A DNA stretch of 64,000 nucleotides from a virus: positions 62,001 to 126,000 of the IMG/VR virus record IMGVR_UViG_3300013233_000093, one strand, 5' to 3'. Positions 8,165-17,269 of this stretch are shown here, one piece after another (the stretch's first letter is position 1; every line of letters begins with the position of its first letter). The notes beneath the pieces were generated by a model that worked only from the letters and a program-made list of their open reading frames with translations, ran no database searches and was not told the DNA's origin. The translations under genes were made by a program, and so were the position numbers.

Positions 8165-9391
8165 TCATTTTACAGATTCACCTAGTAACGTAATAATCTC
8201 TTCAGCTTCTTCCCGTAAGACATCGCTGGGTAGCTTATCTATCGTACGCAACATACGAATGCGTCTGCGGATCCTACGATACTGATTATACAACAAGTTA
8301 GGACTGGTAAAGAATACCGTCAGGAAGTAAAGGCTGATGTGCAATCGCAAATGCGCAATGAACAAGACCGTGTAATTAGCCACCGATTCTCGTATTTTCA
8401 TCTGTGGATGATTCACATACAGACTCACTCCAGGCACAGAACTTGGCAAGTTATTAAGCAGTCCCATGCCGCTGATGTCCTTTATAGATAAGTCGTCTAC
8501 AAGTTTACGCATCTTGACAAAGACTTCTTTGTTTCGATTTACACTCACGTACAAAGGACGTTGATTGATCGTCGGTATAGACACACCACCGTTCATTTCT
8601 ATTAACACGTTTTTGTACACACTGTCGATCTGGCTTAAGCTCATGCCGGGTAATACATACCTTCCTATAAACTCGTTAAGAGTCTCACGTTCAAGCTCTG
8701 GTTTCTTATTGTTACGCTTAGACCAGTAGTAATGCATTACTGCAAACGCAGTCACGGACAAACCAATCACAGAGTACCTATCATTAGATGTCTTTCCGTT
8801 ACCGTGAGGTATGTGCCATGGATTAAGTATGTATGGCTGTGTTACCACTGTGCACGGAGCCATGTCCATCCAGTTATCTTCATTGATGTCCAGCGAGTCC
8901 ATGTAACTGAAGCTGTCTAGGCGTAATAGATAATCGTAACTGTCGTCGTAAAAGACACCCTTCAATGGAGCCGCCAACATTATTGGCGTGGTGCCACCTA
9001 TTTGAGTAGCTAACGTATCTTCCAATGATCGTACGCGCTCATAAACTTCAGTGGCGTTATTAAGCGTGTACGTCTTAGGCAGCAGATGCACCAGTCGTAG
9101 TAAAGGATGATTCGAGCGAACCGGCTTACCGTACATAGCCGCATAAACACGCATGCCTTCCATGTCTTCGTATTGTAGATCTATTAGTCTGTCTAGGTTA
9201 AAATCGCTTTTGTGTACCGAGTCCACAGGTACAGTAGAGAATAGGTTTTGCATGGTAAGTTCCAGGGGTAAGTTCGGCGTCATAGAATCGCATAAAAGTT
9301 TAGAACGTGTGCTATAGTTATGTATAACAACGAATGCGCAAGCGTTCGTCAGTACCAGCGTATATTTAACGGACGTAAAAATACGTTTCAC
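8165..9391 (-). CDS. hypothetical protein with hydrophobic segments, 408 aa
   Basis: Unrecognised protein. It has a hydrophobic stretch near the N-terminus (residues ~10-23), a possible membrane segment in the middle (~205-222), and near the C-terminus a hydrophobic stretch followed by a very basic run (RRIRRRIRM). These suggest membrane or nucleic-acid association but give no function. The start is uncertain: the longest form begins with GTG at 9391 without a clear ribosome site, and an ATG at 9283 would remove the first 36 residues. It is transcribed divergently from the chimallin candidate. Confidence 0.6.
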   Translation of the reverse strand: MKRIFTSVKYTLVLTNACAFVVIHNYSTRSKLLCDSMTPNLPLELTMQNLFSTVPVDSVHKSDFNLDRLIDLQYEDMEGMRVYAAMYGKPVRSNHPLLRLVHLLPKTYTLNNATEVYERVRSLEDTLATQIGGTTPIMLAAPLKGVFYDDSYDYLLRLDSFSYMDSLDINEDNWMDMAPCTVVTQPYILNPWHIPHGNGKTSNDRYSVIGLSVTAFAVMHYYWSKRNNKKPELERETLNEFIGRYVLPGMSLSQIDSVYKNVLIEMNGGVSIPTINQRPLYVSVNRNKEVFVKMRKLVDDLSIKDISGMGLLNNLPSSVPGVSLYVNHPQMKIRESVANYTVLFIAHLRLHISLYFLTVFFTSPNLLYNQYRRIRRRIRMLRTIDKLPSDVLREEAEEIITLLGESVK

Positions 9392-9422
9392 CGTTTATTC
9401 AAAACTATATCACTATTATGAT
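9391..9422 (+). promoter_or_regulatory. early-type promoter, copy 1, before the chimallin candidate
   Basis: CCGTTTATTCAAAACTATAT begins a 30-base element that recurs at 36840, 56547, 62770 and 63493. Its core TATATCAC resembles the TATATTAC of phiKZ early promoters. The position, about 75 bases ahead of the start codon, fits strong early expression of a nucleus-shell gene. Confidence 0.7.
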
Positions 9423-9468
9423 ACACAGCTTGTGTGTCATACGAAGTGTTATACTCGAGTTAACACTT
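9423..9468 (+). promoter_or_regulatory. two 5'-UTR hairpins before the chimallin candidate
   Basis: ACACA/TGTGT at 9423-9435 and an 8-bp perfect stem AAGTGTTA/TAACACTT at 9444-9468 lie between the promoter and the ribosome site GAAAGGAAG (9481-9489). They may stabilise an abundant mRNA; this is inference. Confidence 0.5.
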
Positions 9469-9496
9469 ATCACTTACGAAGAAAGGAAGTAAAAAG

Positions 9497-11398
9497 ATGG
9501 CGATTGTAAACAACAAAAGCAAAACCGCAGCCCCTACCGCCCCTGCACAGCAAGCTCCTGCGGACCATGCCGCACCAACACAGCCAGCTCAGGCACCCGT
9601 TACCCCTGGTGATTTATTCGGATTCACAGTGCCAACCCAGTCAGGTGGATATAACGTAGAAGATCTAGCTAAGTTTGTCAAGGCGATTAAAGAAACTGCT
9701 GCAGCTGCGACTGCAAACAAAACCGGCAACTTTAAAATTGTCGTTGCCAACAGCAGCGAACTGCTATTACCCATCGTTTGTGTGGTCAACTTGACACCAC
9801 AACCCGTGGTATACGCGCTGCTGATCGAGGGTCTTATGTCCACCAAGCTTACTCCCCGTAAGCGGAGTGTCTTCAATCCCGCCGTAGGCGGTCAAGTCGA
9901 ATTGACAATCGACATGTTCTCGGGTCGTTGCTGGGACGAGACCGGCCAGAAAGCTGCGCGACGTGCCGTTGCTAACGACCTCAATGTGGCAGAAGGCGAT
10001 GTGAGTCTGCGCCATCACATGACCGTTCCCGGTTCAGTCGAATGGGCTACCGAGTCCATGGCACAGTTGTGCTTTGAACTTGCCATGTTCCCACTCTTCG
10101 ATAAGGCGCGTGACGAGTCACGCCGTTTGAACCATGCAGCGTTGACCAATTCAGCAGGCAGCTTGGTGATGACTGCGCGTTATACCCAGGGTTCTGGTAC
10201 TGAGTTAAACGTCGTTGGGGAGCGCATTGCGTGTGATGTGATTGTGTCCACCTCCTTAGAACGTAAGAAGGTTAACAACGCAACAACCAAAGCCACCGAT
10301 GCACATCGTGTAGCAGAATCTTTCGCAGTAGCGAATACCAAGATCTTGGCAGATTTCTTGCCACTGGCCAAAGATCCAATGCAGCATGGCATCGCGTCCC
10401 CGGGCGCACAGGCCAAGCCTGGGTTTGTTCCGCAGCTCATCATCACTGATTTCGATGGTGCAAGTGAGGGTGGCGCTTCTATGGATCTGCGTACACTGGT
10501 GATGGCGTTCTTGAACGTCATGCCATTGGCATCCAATTACGGTTGGGTTAACCTGTACGCAGGACACAATAACAAGAAGTCTTCCCTGGCACAACTGGGC
10601 CTGTTGCACGATCCTTGGGCAGAAAGCCGTGGTAAGGCAGAGTTGGGACTGATTGACATTGACCACACACCCTTCGGAAATCAAGCTGAAGGAAAGCTTA
10701 CAAACATGCAAGTAGCTCAAAGCTGGTGCACCAAGGGAGTTATGGTCGGTATTGATATTGACCAGGCACGTCCGAATGCATGGGTAGGTGACGTTGTCAC
10801 CATGATCGGTAACGGTAACGTGAAAGCAAACATTGCGTTTGCTAATGCGTGCGATGCCTTGACTCAAGGTGCCTACTCCCGCATTGCTTCACAAAGCAAC
10901 GGTGGCAAACTGCCGATGGCGTTCATGCAAGAGCAAACCGGGCTGTTGACCGCCACGTACACCGGCACTGACGGTGAACTGGCGGATAGTCGCCGTAGTA
11001 CACTGACCACGCTCATCGAATCCTTTGGTGGAGATCAAGCGGTAATCACACCTTTCATTAAAGGCCGGTTGCCTGGCGCTACAGAGTTTGATCATGAAGA
11101 CATGCGTAGAGCATGGATTGATGCCACCCCTGGGTTCGAAGTCAATGGCGTTGGCATGCGCACCTTTGCAACACCTGCGTTCTTGAGCAACCTGACACAG
11201 GCATTCATCGAAGCAGGTGTACGTATTGTTCCTGATGCGTCTTTCTGCTTCACTGAAGGCGGCACGGTTGGTGTCACTGGCAACTACGGTGAAGTGTTGA
11301 ATGTCAATGGCATGTATGCACAGAACCAAGCCAGCGGCGCAGGCTTTGGTAACCACTTTGGGGTAATGCCCACCTTTACACCAGCAGTCTACTACTAA
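9497..11398 (+). CDS. chmA: candidate chimallin (phage nucleus shell protein), 633 aa
   Basis: Chimallin assembles the protein shell that encloses phage DNA in nucleus-forming jumbo phages. The evidence here is context and size: the phiKZ chimallin gp54 is immediately followed by gp55, the beta-prime N part of the non-virion RNA polymerase, and here the next gene is exactly such a protein; known chimallins are about 600-630 residues. The gene has its own early-type promoter and a structured leader, fitting an abundant early product. The first ~40 residues are Ala/Pro/Gln-rich and probably disordered; the rest is globular, and the C-terminus is Gly/aromatic-rich. I did not recognise the sequence itself, and another abundant structural protein is possible. 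Start ATG 9497 follows GAAAGGAAG. Confidence 0.65.
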   Translation: MAIVNNKSKTAAPTAPAQQAPADHAAPTQPAQAPVTPGDLFGFTVPTQSGGYNVEDLAKFVKAIKETAAAATANKTGNFKIVVANSSELLLPIVCVVNLTPQPVVYALLIEGLMSTKLTPRKRSVFNPAVGGQVELTIDMFSGRCWDETGQKAARRAVANDLNVAEGDVSLRHHMTVPGSVEWATESMAQLCFELAMFPLFDKARDESRRLNHAALTNSAGSLVMTARYTQGSGTELNVVGERIACDVIVSTSLERKKVNNATTKATDAHRVAESFAVANTKILADFLPLAKDPMQHGIASPGAQAKPGFVPQLIITDFDGASEGGASMDLRTLVMAFLNVMPLASNYGWVNLYAGHNNKKSSLAQLGLLHDPWAESRGKAELGLIDIDHTPFGNQAEGKLTNMQVAQSWCTKGVMVGIDIDQARPNAWVGDVVTMIGNGNVKANIAFANACDALTQGAYSRIASQSNGGKLPMAFMQEQTGLLTATYTGTDGELADSRRSTLTTLIESFGGDQAVITPFIKGRLPGATEFDHEDMRRAWIDATPGFEVNGVGMRTFATPAFLSNLTQAFIEAGVRIVPDASFCFTEGGTVGVTGNYGEVLNVNGMYAQNQASGAGFGNHFGVMPTFTPAVYY

Positions 11399-11413
11399 GT
11401 AGATTGATTTGGC

Positions 11414-11440
11414 AGAAGCGGCCTTCGGGTCGCTTCTTTT
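11414..11440 (+). terminator. intrinsic terminator after the chimallin candidate
   Basis: AGAAGCG/CGCTTCT stem with a GC-rich top around TTCG, followed by TTTTATTTG. It probably limits read-through into the RNA polymerase gene that starts at 11462. Confidence 0.75.
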
Positions 11441-11461
11441 ATTTGTCTTTAGGGAGACGTA

Positions 11462-12913
11462 ATGGCTAAGGCATTAGAGTTAACCGATTACGACGAGATG
11501 TTTCATAGTCTCGATTTTAATCCAATATTGCTGAACGATCTAAAGTTAGACACAGCGGAAGACAGAAAATGGCTGAATTCTCTGTTGATCACGTCGTATA
11601 ATGACGATGACTCGCTATCGACTATTCCGAGCTGCCTTTGTGGGGCAACGAGTATCGGTCATGCCGTTGGGGAACGGTGTGGTGAATGTGGTCAGCTGGT
11701 GGCATCGCCTACCGACACAGCGATTGTGCCCAATGTTTGGTTTCGTGCACCAGAGGGCATTCAATCGTTAATCAGTCCACATCTTTGGTTAACTGTTGGA
11801 CAGGTAATGCGCAAGGGCAGGTTTAACGTCCTGCGATGGTTTTGTAATCCGTATGCTCCGGACCCTCTTGCTAAAAACAAAGTGGCATGGAGTCATATTA
11901 GAAAGCTTACCAACTCTGGGATTCCTCGGGGACTGAACAGCTTTGTGCAGAACTTTAACCAGCTTATACCCATCATTGTTTCGATGGTGCCTCATAAACC
12001 TGCGCGGGCAGAGATGGAGTTGTATCTGAACATGTTCCAAAACAGGTTCTTTCCTAGACACTTGTTTGTTCCTAACCGAATAGCAGTGATCATGGAGAAC
12101 ACCCCAACTGGGACGTATGTGGATAACAGCTTCATCGCGGCAGTGGACGCGGCTAAAACGATCTGCGCTAACGTGGGTACCGATGTATCCGTGAAACGCT
12201 TAGAGAGTAAGTTTACAATAGCCATTGATACATTGTCTCAGTATTACCACGACTTACTGGGTAAGCCGTTTACAGAGAAAGAAGGTTGGTTGCGTCATGT
12301 AATGCTAGGGGCTAGAATGCCCTTCTCTTACAGAACCGTGATCACCTCTAGATCTGAGGTACATGAATACGACACGATTAAGATTCCGTATACGGAGTTT
12401 GTTAACATGTTTAAGATTCACCTTATGGGGATCTTACGCAATCGTGGTTATAGCAAACGCAAGTCATGGGATTTCATTTCAGCGTACACAGTCCGTCGGT
12501 GTGATGAGATGTATTCTGCAATGCACGAGCTACTGGATCAATCTGGCGAGGGTATTTGGTCGTTACTGATTCGATATCCTACGTTGAATAGAGCTTCGGT
12601 TCAGGCATTCAGAATCGTTGGTTGGAGCGATGCCACTACTGAGATCTCCGTGTTGTCTATCGTGGGCAGTAATGCTGACTTTGATGGCGATCAGTTGTCG
12701 GGGCACATTGCATGCTCCAAGGTGCAGGCAGAGTACTTCAAGTGGTATCAACCTCATTATGCAATCTTTGCGTATAACGACCCCGGCAAGTTAACAGGGC
12801 AAATCAAACTCCCTGATAATACGGTCGGGGCAATCGCAGCATGGTTTGAAGACGAAGAAAATCAAATTATGGAAAAGGAGGGCGTTGAGTATGGTGAGTT
12901 ATGGAAGCGTTGA
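11462..12913 (+). CDS. phage RNA polymerase beta-prime subunit, N-terminal part (catalytic loop), 483 aa
   Basis: Contains NADFDGDQ near residues 404-411, the universal metal-binding loop of multi-subunit RNA polymerases. A zinc-ribbon-like cysteine set lies at residues ~58-77 (CLCG ... CGECG). The protein ends about 70 residues after the catalytic loop, so the bridge helix, trigger loop and the rest are in another gene, best matched by 23977-25950. In phiKZ the corresponding split subunits (gp55 and gp74) belong to the non-virion polymerase that transcribes middle and late genes. Start ATG 11462 has AGGGAGACGTA before it. The 3' end overlaps the next gene by 23 bases. Confidence 0.85.
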   Translation: MAKALELTDYDEMFHSLDFNPILLNDLKLDTAEDRKWLNSLLITSYNDDDSLSTIPSCLCGATSIGHAVGERCGECGQLVASPTDTAIVPNVWFRAPEGIQSLISPHLWLTVGQVMRKGRFNVLRWFCNPYAPDPLAKNKVAWSHIRKLTNSGIPRGLNSFVQNFNQLIPIIVSMVPHKPARAEMELYLNMFQNRFFPRHLFVPNRIAVIMENTPTGTYVDNSFIAAVDAAKTICANVGTDVSVKRLESKFTIAIDTLSQYYHDLLGKPFTEKEGWLRHVMLGARMPFSYRTVITSRSEVHEYDTIKIPYTEFVNMFKIHLMGILRNRGYSKRKSWDFISAYTVRRCDEMYSAMHELLDQSGEGIWSLLIRYPTLNRASVQAFRIVGWSDATTEISVLSIVGSNADFDGDQLSGHIACSKVQAEYFKWYQPHYAIFAYNDPGKLTGQIKLPDNTVGAIAAWFEDEENQIMEKEGVEYGELWKR

Positions 12914-13544
12914 TGACATAGCTTCGGCTGTCTACGCACGACCCACGCAGATGACAATGAATTCGATAAGCCAGTCGGTGAATCAGTTCATGCAGCGAAG
13001 TCAGTATATCCCACAGCAAGTGATGTCTGCAGTACAGGCGAACTACAATACATTTGTACAATCACAGGTGGGACGTACTGTAAACGCAATGCGTCACAAG
13101 CTTAACCACTATTGGGATCCAGACACAATCACACGCATTACAACCCTAGACGGCTTTCAGCAATCTGGAGATGGCATGTCGCGTTGGTTGATGACAGATC
13201 CCAGATTACGTGAAATGCGCAACAGTCAAGCCATCTCTGGATGGAAAGACACGTACGTGGATCCCACGCCTAACGCCGTTGGCGTCAAGCATCGGGATTA
13301 CAGGTTATTGAATTCAGGACAGATATTGCATCCTGAAGGAAAGAAACCGTTAATGCGCAGATATATTGAGCCATGGGGTGATCAAGTAGCGTTAACAACG
13401 CACGACAAGGTTGCGATTAAACTGAGTCTGGCTACGATAAACGACTACTTAGATGACGGCGAAGACGATCCAACGTCAGAGTGGAATTCAACCATTAATG
13501 TCCCTGACAATGGTGTTTTACCAAAGCGTTACGTGATGAAATAA
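12891..13544 (+). CDS. hypothetical protein, 217 aa
   Basis: An in-frame upstream start at 12846 lies deep in the polymerase gene; the start at 12891 is chosen because AAAAGGAGG (12874-12882) lies eight bases ahead of it. Gln/Asn/Ser-rich N-terminal third, then a charged part. Translationally coupled to the RNAP beta-prime N gene, which hints at a linked role, but no motif is recognised. Confidence 0.65.
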   Translation: MVSYGSVDDIASAVYARPTQMTMNSISQSVNQFMQRSQYIPQQVMSAVQANYNTFVQSQVGRTVNAMRHKLNHYWDPDTITRITTLDGFQQSGDGMSRWLMTDPRLREMRNSQAISGWKDTYVDPTPNAVGVKHRDYRLLNSGQILHPEGKKPLMRRYIEPWGDQVALTTHDKVAIKLSLATINDYLDDGEDDPTSEWNSTINVPDNGVLPKRYVMK

Positions 13545-13562
13545 GCACGTGTTTTATTGTAT

Positions 13563-13590
13563 CCGCAGGTATGCTATGGCGTACCAGCGG
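13563..13590 (+). terminator. imperfect hairpin after 12891-13544
   Basis: CCGC/GCGG and GGTA/TACC pairs with single mismatches around a TAT loop, followed some bases later by a T-run (TTTATTTTTT). Likely a terminator for the chimallin-RNAP segment, or a leader structure of the next gene. Confidence 0.45.
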
Positions 13591-13620
13591 GTAACTTTAT
13601 TTTTTACCGTAGGATGAACA

Positions 13621-14016
13621 ATGACACTACCGATACTTGGAAATGAAAACTGGGTGGAAGATCCTGAACGAATCATGTCACACTTATTTAAGCTGATGTT
13701 TATAGTGGAATACTCGTACAGTAATATCTTTAAGGACCGGGTTATATCTGTACCGTATTTGATTATGCGTTACGGGGGAGATCCTCTTGAGTTTAAAGCA
13801 CAAATGGTAGACGCACTCACCGATTTGTTTAGCAGATACTTTACAGAAGTGAACGTGGCCTTTACATTAATAGAGCCTCCGATTCCCACACCTAAGGACG
13901 AATATGATTTACAGATAACAGGCGTCATGAACGACATCAGGTACGGGTTGCAGGAATCCATTTCTAACGATTACAGCGAGGCGCAGAGTAGGTTTACAGC
14001 TGCGATGAATGAATAA
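13621..14016 (+). CDS. hypothetical protein, 131 aa
   Basis: Small acidic, mainly helical-looking protein. Start ATG 13621 after AGGATGAACA. Its stop overlaps the start of the next gene by one base (TAATG). It heads a run of five coupled genes (13621-17125) that includes a nuclease and an ssDNA-binding candidate, so a role in DNA metabolism is possible. No motif recognised. Confidence 0.6.
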   Translation: MTLPILGNENWVEDPERIMSHLFKLMFIVEYSYSNIFKDRVISVPYLIMRYGGDPLEFKAQMVDALTDLFSRYFTEVNVAFTLIEPPIPTPKDEYDLQITGVMNDIRYGLQESISNDYSEAQSRFTAAMNE

Positions 14017-14504
14017 TGAGCGACATAAAGGAAATGGCGGAGGTCTTCACATCACCGCCTGAGATCAACGTGCGTATCTTTGAACGATACGTAGAAGCCA
14101 TATTGGATAGAAGCGACGATCCTGAAATGGAAGCGCTGCGTAAAGAATGGGCAATAGATGTTTGCATCGACTTCAGATTAGCATGCAATGTGGTGAACGA
14201 CAAGGGAGAGGTCCTCTTTAGAGTACCGCCCATCAAAACACCCATCGCTGAATTGTTCGATAAGAACATTACAGGTTTGTTTGAACACATCGACAAGCTA
14301 AACAAGGTAGATCCTAGACTGGCGATGCCGATGATTAATGAGGAGGTGACGTCAGATCTTTACCGTGGTGTAATCACTGTGGAAGATGTAGATTGTTGGA
14401 AGTACATCATTTCCAAATACGGGAAGGATCAGCCCGCGGTACCTACCGGATCTAATCCAATAGAAGAAATGTCATTTACACAAGGTGATGACGATGACTG
14501 GTAA
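14016..14504 (+). CDS. hypothetical protein, 162 aa
   Basis: Acidic protein ending in a run of aspartates and a terminal Trp (GDDDDW). Acidic tails with an aromatic end are typical of proteins that dock onto or mimic DNA-binding partners, but this is only suggestive. It overlaps both neighbours (one base upstream, eleven downstream). Confidence 0.6.
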   Translation: MSDIKEMAEVFTSPPEINVRIFERYVEAILDRSDDPEMEALRKEWAIDVCIDFRLACNVVNDKGEVLFRVPPIKTPIAELFDKNITGLFEHIDKLNKVDPRLAMPMINEEVTSDLYRGVITVEDVDCWKYIISKYGKDQPAVPTGSNPIEEMSFTQGDDDDW

Positions 14505-15639
14505 AACCTGGGGAAGTCGTGATACGCTTAACATACTAAGCACATCTGACATACACTTCGCGCACCCACGTGTTCCAACCGCAACCGTGGTGGACTCGTT
14601 AAACCGGTTAATACCGGATAATGAAGAGACCGGCAAGTTAGATTTGATCGTTATCCCGGGCGACATGACAGAACGTGGAATCAGTCTTCATGAGTACGAC
14701 ACGATACTAATAGACCGTTGGATGATACGGCTACTTAGATTGTGTAAGAAATGGAGCATCGTTTTAAGGGTCTCCGAGGGCACCGGGTCGCACGATCGCA
14801 AACAGGCTGCCCGTATCATGCATCTTAATAAGATCTCTGGTATAGGCGCTGATGTGCAGTATTGGGAGACGCTAACCATAGAACACATTGATGTATACGA
14901 CATCGACGTGCTTTATGTACCGGATAACTACAAGGTGGATCCGGAAGATACATGGGTCGACGTGCAGGCCGCGTTGAAAGCCAAAGGACTGGAGAAGGTA
15001 GACTTTGCATTGATGCACGGTTTCTTTGAACATCAAGTACCTTCTATGTCCCACGGCACACCTCACAAGAACGATCGTTACCTTTCTATAGTACGTAAGT
15101 ACATCTTTAACGGACATCACCACACGCCAGTGGTGAAAGACCGAATAATTGTACAGGGATCCCCAGAGAGACTGGGGTTTGGACAAGAGGAACCGAAAGG
15201 ATGTTTCTTAGTGGAGTGCATGTCGCGCACTGATGCTGCGAATGATACCGTTAAGTTTGTGGAGAATAAACTGGCGGTCATCTTTAACACGTACATTGTA
15301 GACGACGATACTACTGAAGCGGCATTGGGGGTTATCTTAGACGCAGCAGGTAGCCTTGCAAAGGGTTCTAACGTTTGGATCAAGATATCCAGAGGCTCTA
15401 AACACATGCCCGCTGTGGAGGTCGCTGCTGCCCGTCACAAGGACATCCGTTGGAAAATCGAACCTGGAGTAACTAAGAAAAAGATAAGCAGAGAAGTAAT
15501 CAACATCACCCCCTCTAAAACCGTCCGTGAGATTACGGGCGAAACGGTGATGGAACTTGTGAAAGAGCGGCTTGTTATAGACGCAGTCAGTGAAGAAGAC
15601 GCAGCATATGCACTTAAACTACTAGGAGGACTTGCATGA
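14494..15639 (+). CDS. SbcD/Mre11-type metallophosphoesterase (nuclease), 381 aa
   Basis: Carries the ordered metal-binding motifs of calcineurin-like phosphoesterases: SDIHF (~17-21), GDMTERG (~55-61), GSHDR (~97-101), MHGFFEH (~173-179) and NGHHH (~205-209). This layout is that of SbcD/Mre11-type DNA nucleases, which process ends and recombination intermediates. The C-terminal ~150 residues lack these motifs. Three possible starts lie close together (GTG 14485, ATG 14488, ATG 14494); 14494 is chosen because AAGG at 14482-14485 is then at good spacing. Overlaps the next gene by four bases. Confidence 0.8.
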   Translation: MTGKTWGSRDTLNILSTSDIHFAHPRVPTATVVDSLNRLIPDNEETGKLDLIVIPGDMTERGISLHEYDTILIDRWMIRLLRLCKKWSIVLRVSEGTGSHDRKQAARIMHLNKISGIGADVQYWETLTIEHIDVYDIDVLYVPDNYKVDPEDTWVDVQAALKAKGLEKVDFALMHGFFEHQVPSMSHGTPHKNDRYLSIVRKYIFNGHHHTPVVKDRIIVQGSPERLGFGQEEPKGCFLVECMSRTDAANDTVKFVENKLAVIFNTYIVDDDTTEAALGVILDAAGSLAKGSNVWIKISRGSKHMPAVEVAAARHKDIRWKIEPGVTKKKISREVINITPSKTVREITGETVMELVKERLVIDAVSEEDAAYALKLLGGLA

Positions 15640-16421
15640 TAGAGCGCGAACTTGGGGAGGAGATAGCGGTATCCATAGCCACTGCGGAGGCACTCTCCAA
15701 AGCAGTGCTTGTGGAGAAGCCAGAGGCACCCAATCTCTGGTTTAACGTACGTACATTGTACCGTAATCTATACGGTGCATTGCATGAGCCAGACAGGGTA
15801 TCTGTGAGCGGGATCTCGGAATTGCTTATGGAAGAGATGGGTTTGATTACTGCGCTACTGGACGGCGTGGTAAAGCTACAATGGTACACCACTTCGGATA
15901 AAAACATGGTGCGTCATTTCCCACTGGCTAAGGTAAAGGTGCCTAGGACAAAAAAGCAAATCGCTTACGCTGATGTGAAGCGCCGGGCTGTGCGAGCCAC
16001 AATGTCCTTAGGAGGCGTACGAAAGTTTGAACAGAAGATCACAGGTAACCACCCGAAGTCTATGATCATCACCCACCTTCCATTAGACTTGTTATCTGAG
16101 TACAGTTTCAGTGAGCTTTTGTTACTGGAATCACACACAGGTAACGTCAAGAAAGCCAGACAATGGAATACAAAGTTAACCAAGGGTAGAGAAAGAGATC
16201 GTATACCTTTTAATGTTTTAACATTGCAGGTATTTGGTGACAACAGTACGCAATTTTACGCCTTACCTCATAAGGTAAAACAGGCAGTGTTGGATATGTC
16301 GGTCAAGTATAAGTGGAATCCCACCACATCAATGGCCAAGATAAAAGACAACCTGAAGGGTGTAGAGGACCTTGAGGTCCGTGCGTTATTAAACAAACTA
16401 GCAAACATAAAGGTGAGGTAA
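15636..16421 (+). CDS. hypothetical protein, 261 aa, in the nuclease operon
   Basis: The start codon overlaps the stop of the nuclease gene (ATGATAG), with TAGGAGGACTTGC ahead of it. Composition is Lys/Arg-rich and helical, with a basic region around residues 105-135 that could bind nucleic acid. No recognised motif. The coupling to an SbcD-type nuclease and to the ssDNA-binding candidate suggests a replication or recombination accessory role, by inference only. Confidence 0.6.
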   Translation: MIERELGEEIAVSIATAEALSKAVLVEKPEAPNLWFNVRTLYRNLYGALHEPDRVSVSGISELLMEEMGLITALLDGVVKLQWYTTSDKNMVRHFPLAKVKVPRTKKQIAYADVKRRAVRATMSLGGVRKFEQKITGNHPKSMIITHLPLDLLSEYSFSELLLLESHTGNVKKARQWNTKLTKGRERDRIPFNVLTLQVFGDNSTQFYALPHKVKQAVLDMSVKYKWNPTTSMAKIKDNLKGVEDLEVRALLNKLANIKVR

Positions 16422-16426
16422 CTATC

Positions 16427-17125
16427 ATGGCAGGTCAGCAATTCCCACAAGCAGATAAAAACGCAAGTGAAAACACAAAACTTCAGATCCAGGGCGAGCC
16501 TTGGGATGCAAGTAAGCCAGCTAAGCGCCCAGGCGGAATCTTTCGTATCCATAAAGGCGAGGCATGGTTTTCTATCTACGCTAACAACCCCAGCGAAGAT
16601 GATAAGGCAAAGCGCATCAACATCAAGTTTGGCATCCAGGACGCGTATAGCATCCTAGCCGCTATTCGTCGATGTATTGCAGATCCAGGTGCGGAACGCA
16701 TTACCTTCGAGGCATGGAACTATACCTTCATGAACCGTCAACGTTCGGATAAACCGTCTGAACAGGGCAAGATCACCATCGGACGTAACGGCGAAGGCTG
16801 TGTTATGCTTGTAGCACAGTTCCCACAACGCCCTGCATGTCAGTTTATCTTCGGTGGTACATACTGGACGCGTATCTTAAACTCCGCGGGCGCTCCTCTG
16901 GATAAGAAGACCGCGTCAGAAGTTGTGGCACAGGGTTGGTCAGATGCATTGTCTCACATCCTAGCCATTGTTGGCGTGGATACCTTTGTTGATTACGCTG
17001 CAGAGAAGCGTAAGAAAGAGGCAAGTCAGGGCGGTGGCCAAAGTAATAACGGTGGCGGTAACTACGGCGGAAACTCCAATACAGATTCCGGCACCACCAC
17101 AAACGCGGATGCTTTATTCGGATAA
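16427..17125 (+). CDS. candidate single-stranded DNA-binding protein, 232 aa
   Basis: The body (residues ~30-190) is a compact mixed alpha/beta region. The last ~45 residues are a Gly/Asn/Gln/Ser-rich flexible linker and the protein ends in DALFG, a short acidic-hydrophobic tip. This resembles the tail organisation of bacterial and phage SSB proteins, where the tip recruits partners. No OB-fold signature was identified, so the call rests on tail architecture and on the operon with an SbcD-type nuclease. A strong 16-bp terminator follows. Confidence 0.45.
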   Translation: MAGQQFPQADKNASENTKLQIQGEPWDASKPAKRPGGIFRIHKGEAWFSIYANNPSEDDKAKRINIKFGIQDAYSILAAIRRCIADPGAERITFEAWNYTFMNRQRSDKPSEQGKITIGRNGEGCVMLVAQFPQRPACQFIFGGTYWTRILNSAGAPLDKKTASEVVAQGWSDALSHILAIVGVDTFVDYAAEKRKKEASQGGGQSNNGGGNYGGNSNTDSGTTTNADALFG

Positions 17126-17141
17126 GTAACACAACGGTACA

Positions 17142-17176
17142 TAGACCATCACCTGCTATCAGCAGGTGATGGTCTA
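17142..17176 (+). terminator. strong hairpin terminator
   Basis: 16-bp perfect stem (17142-17157 with 17161-17176), 3-base loop, followed by ATTTAT. Ends the nuclease/SSB operon. Confidence 0.8.
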
Positions 17177-17217
17177 ATTTATCAGCCTTGTTACAACACT
17201 ATGTGGACTGAAGATTA

Positions 17218-17231
17218 TTTCAGGCATATAT
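17218..17231 (+). promoter_or_regulatory. shared upstream element TTCAGGCATATAT, copy 1
   Basis: TTTCAGGCATATAT lies about 40 bases before the start at 17270. The 13-base core recurs exactly at 21837 in front of the RNAP beta C gene. It differs from the early promoters and may be a separate promoter class. Confidence 0.45.
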
Positions 17232-17269
17232 CATTAGTAAGATGAGCTTATTAACGCAAAGGGAGATGT

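Noticed and set aside
10256-10867. Minus-strand open frame (203 codons) inside the chimallin candidate
   Set aside because: Antisense, no ribosome site, and composition unlike the phage's proteins.
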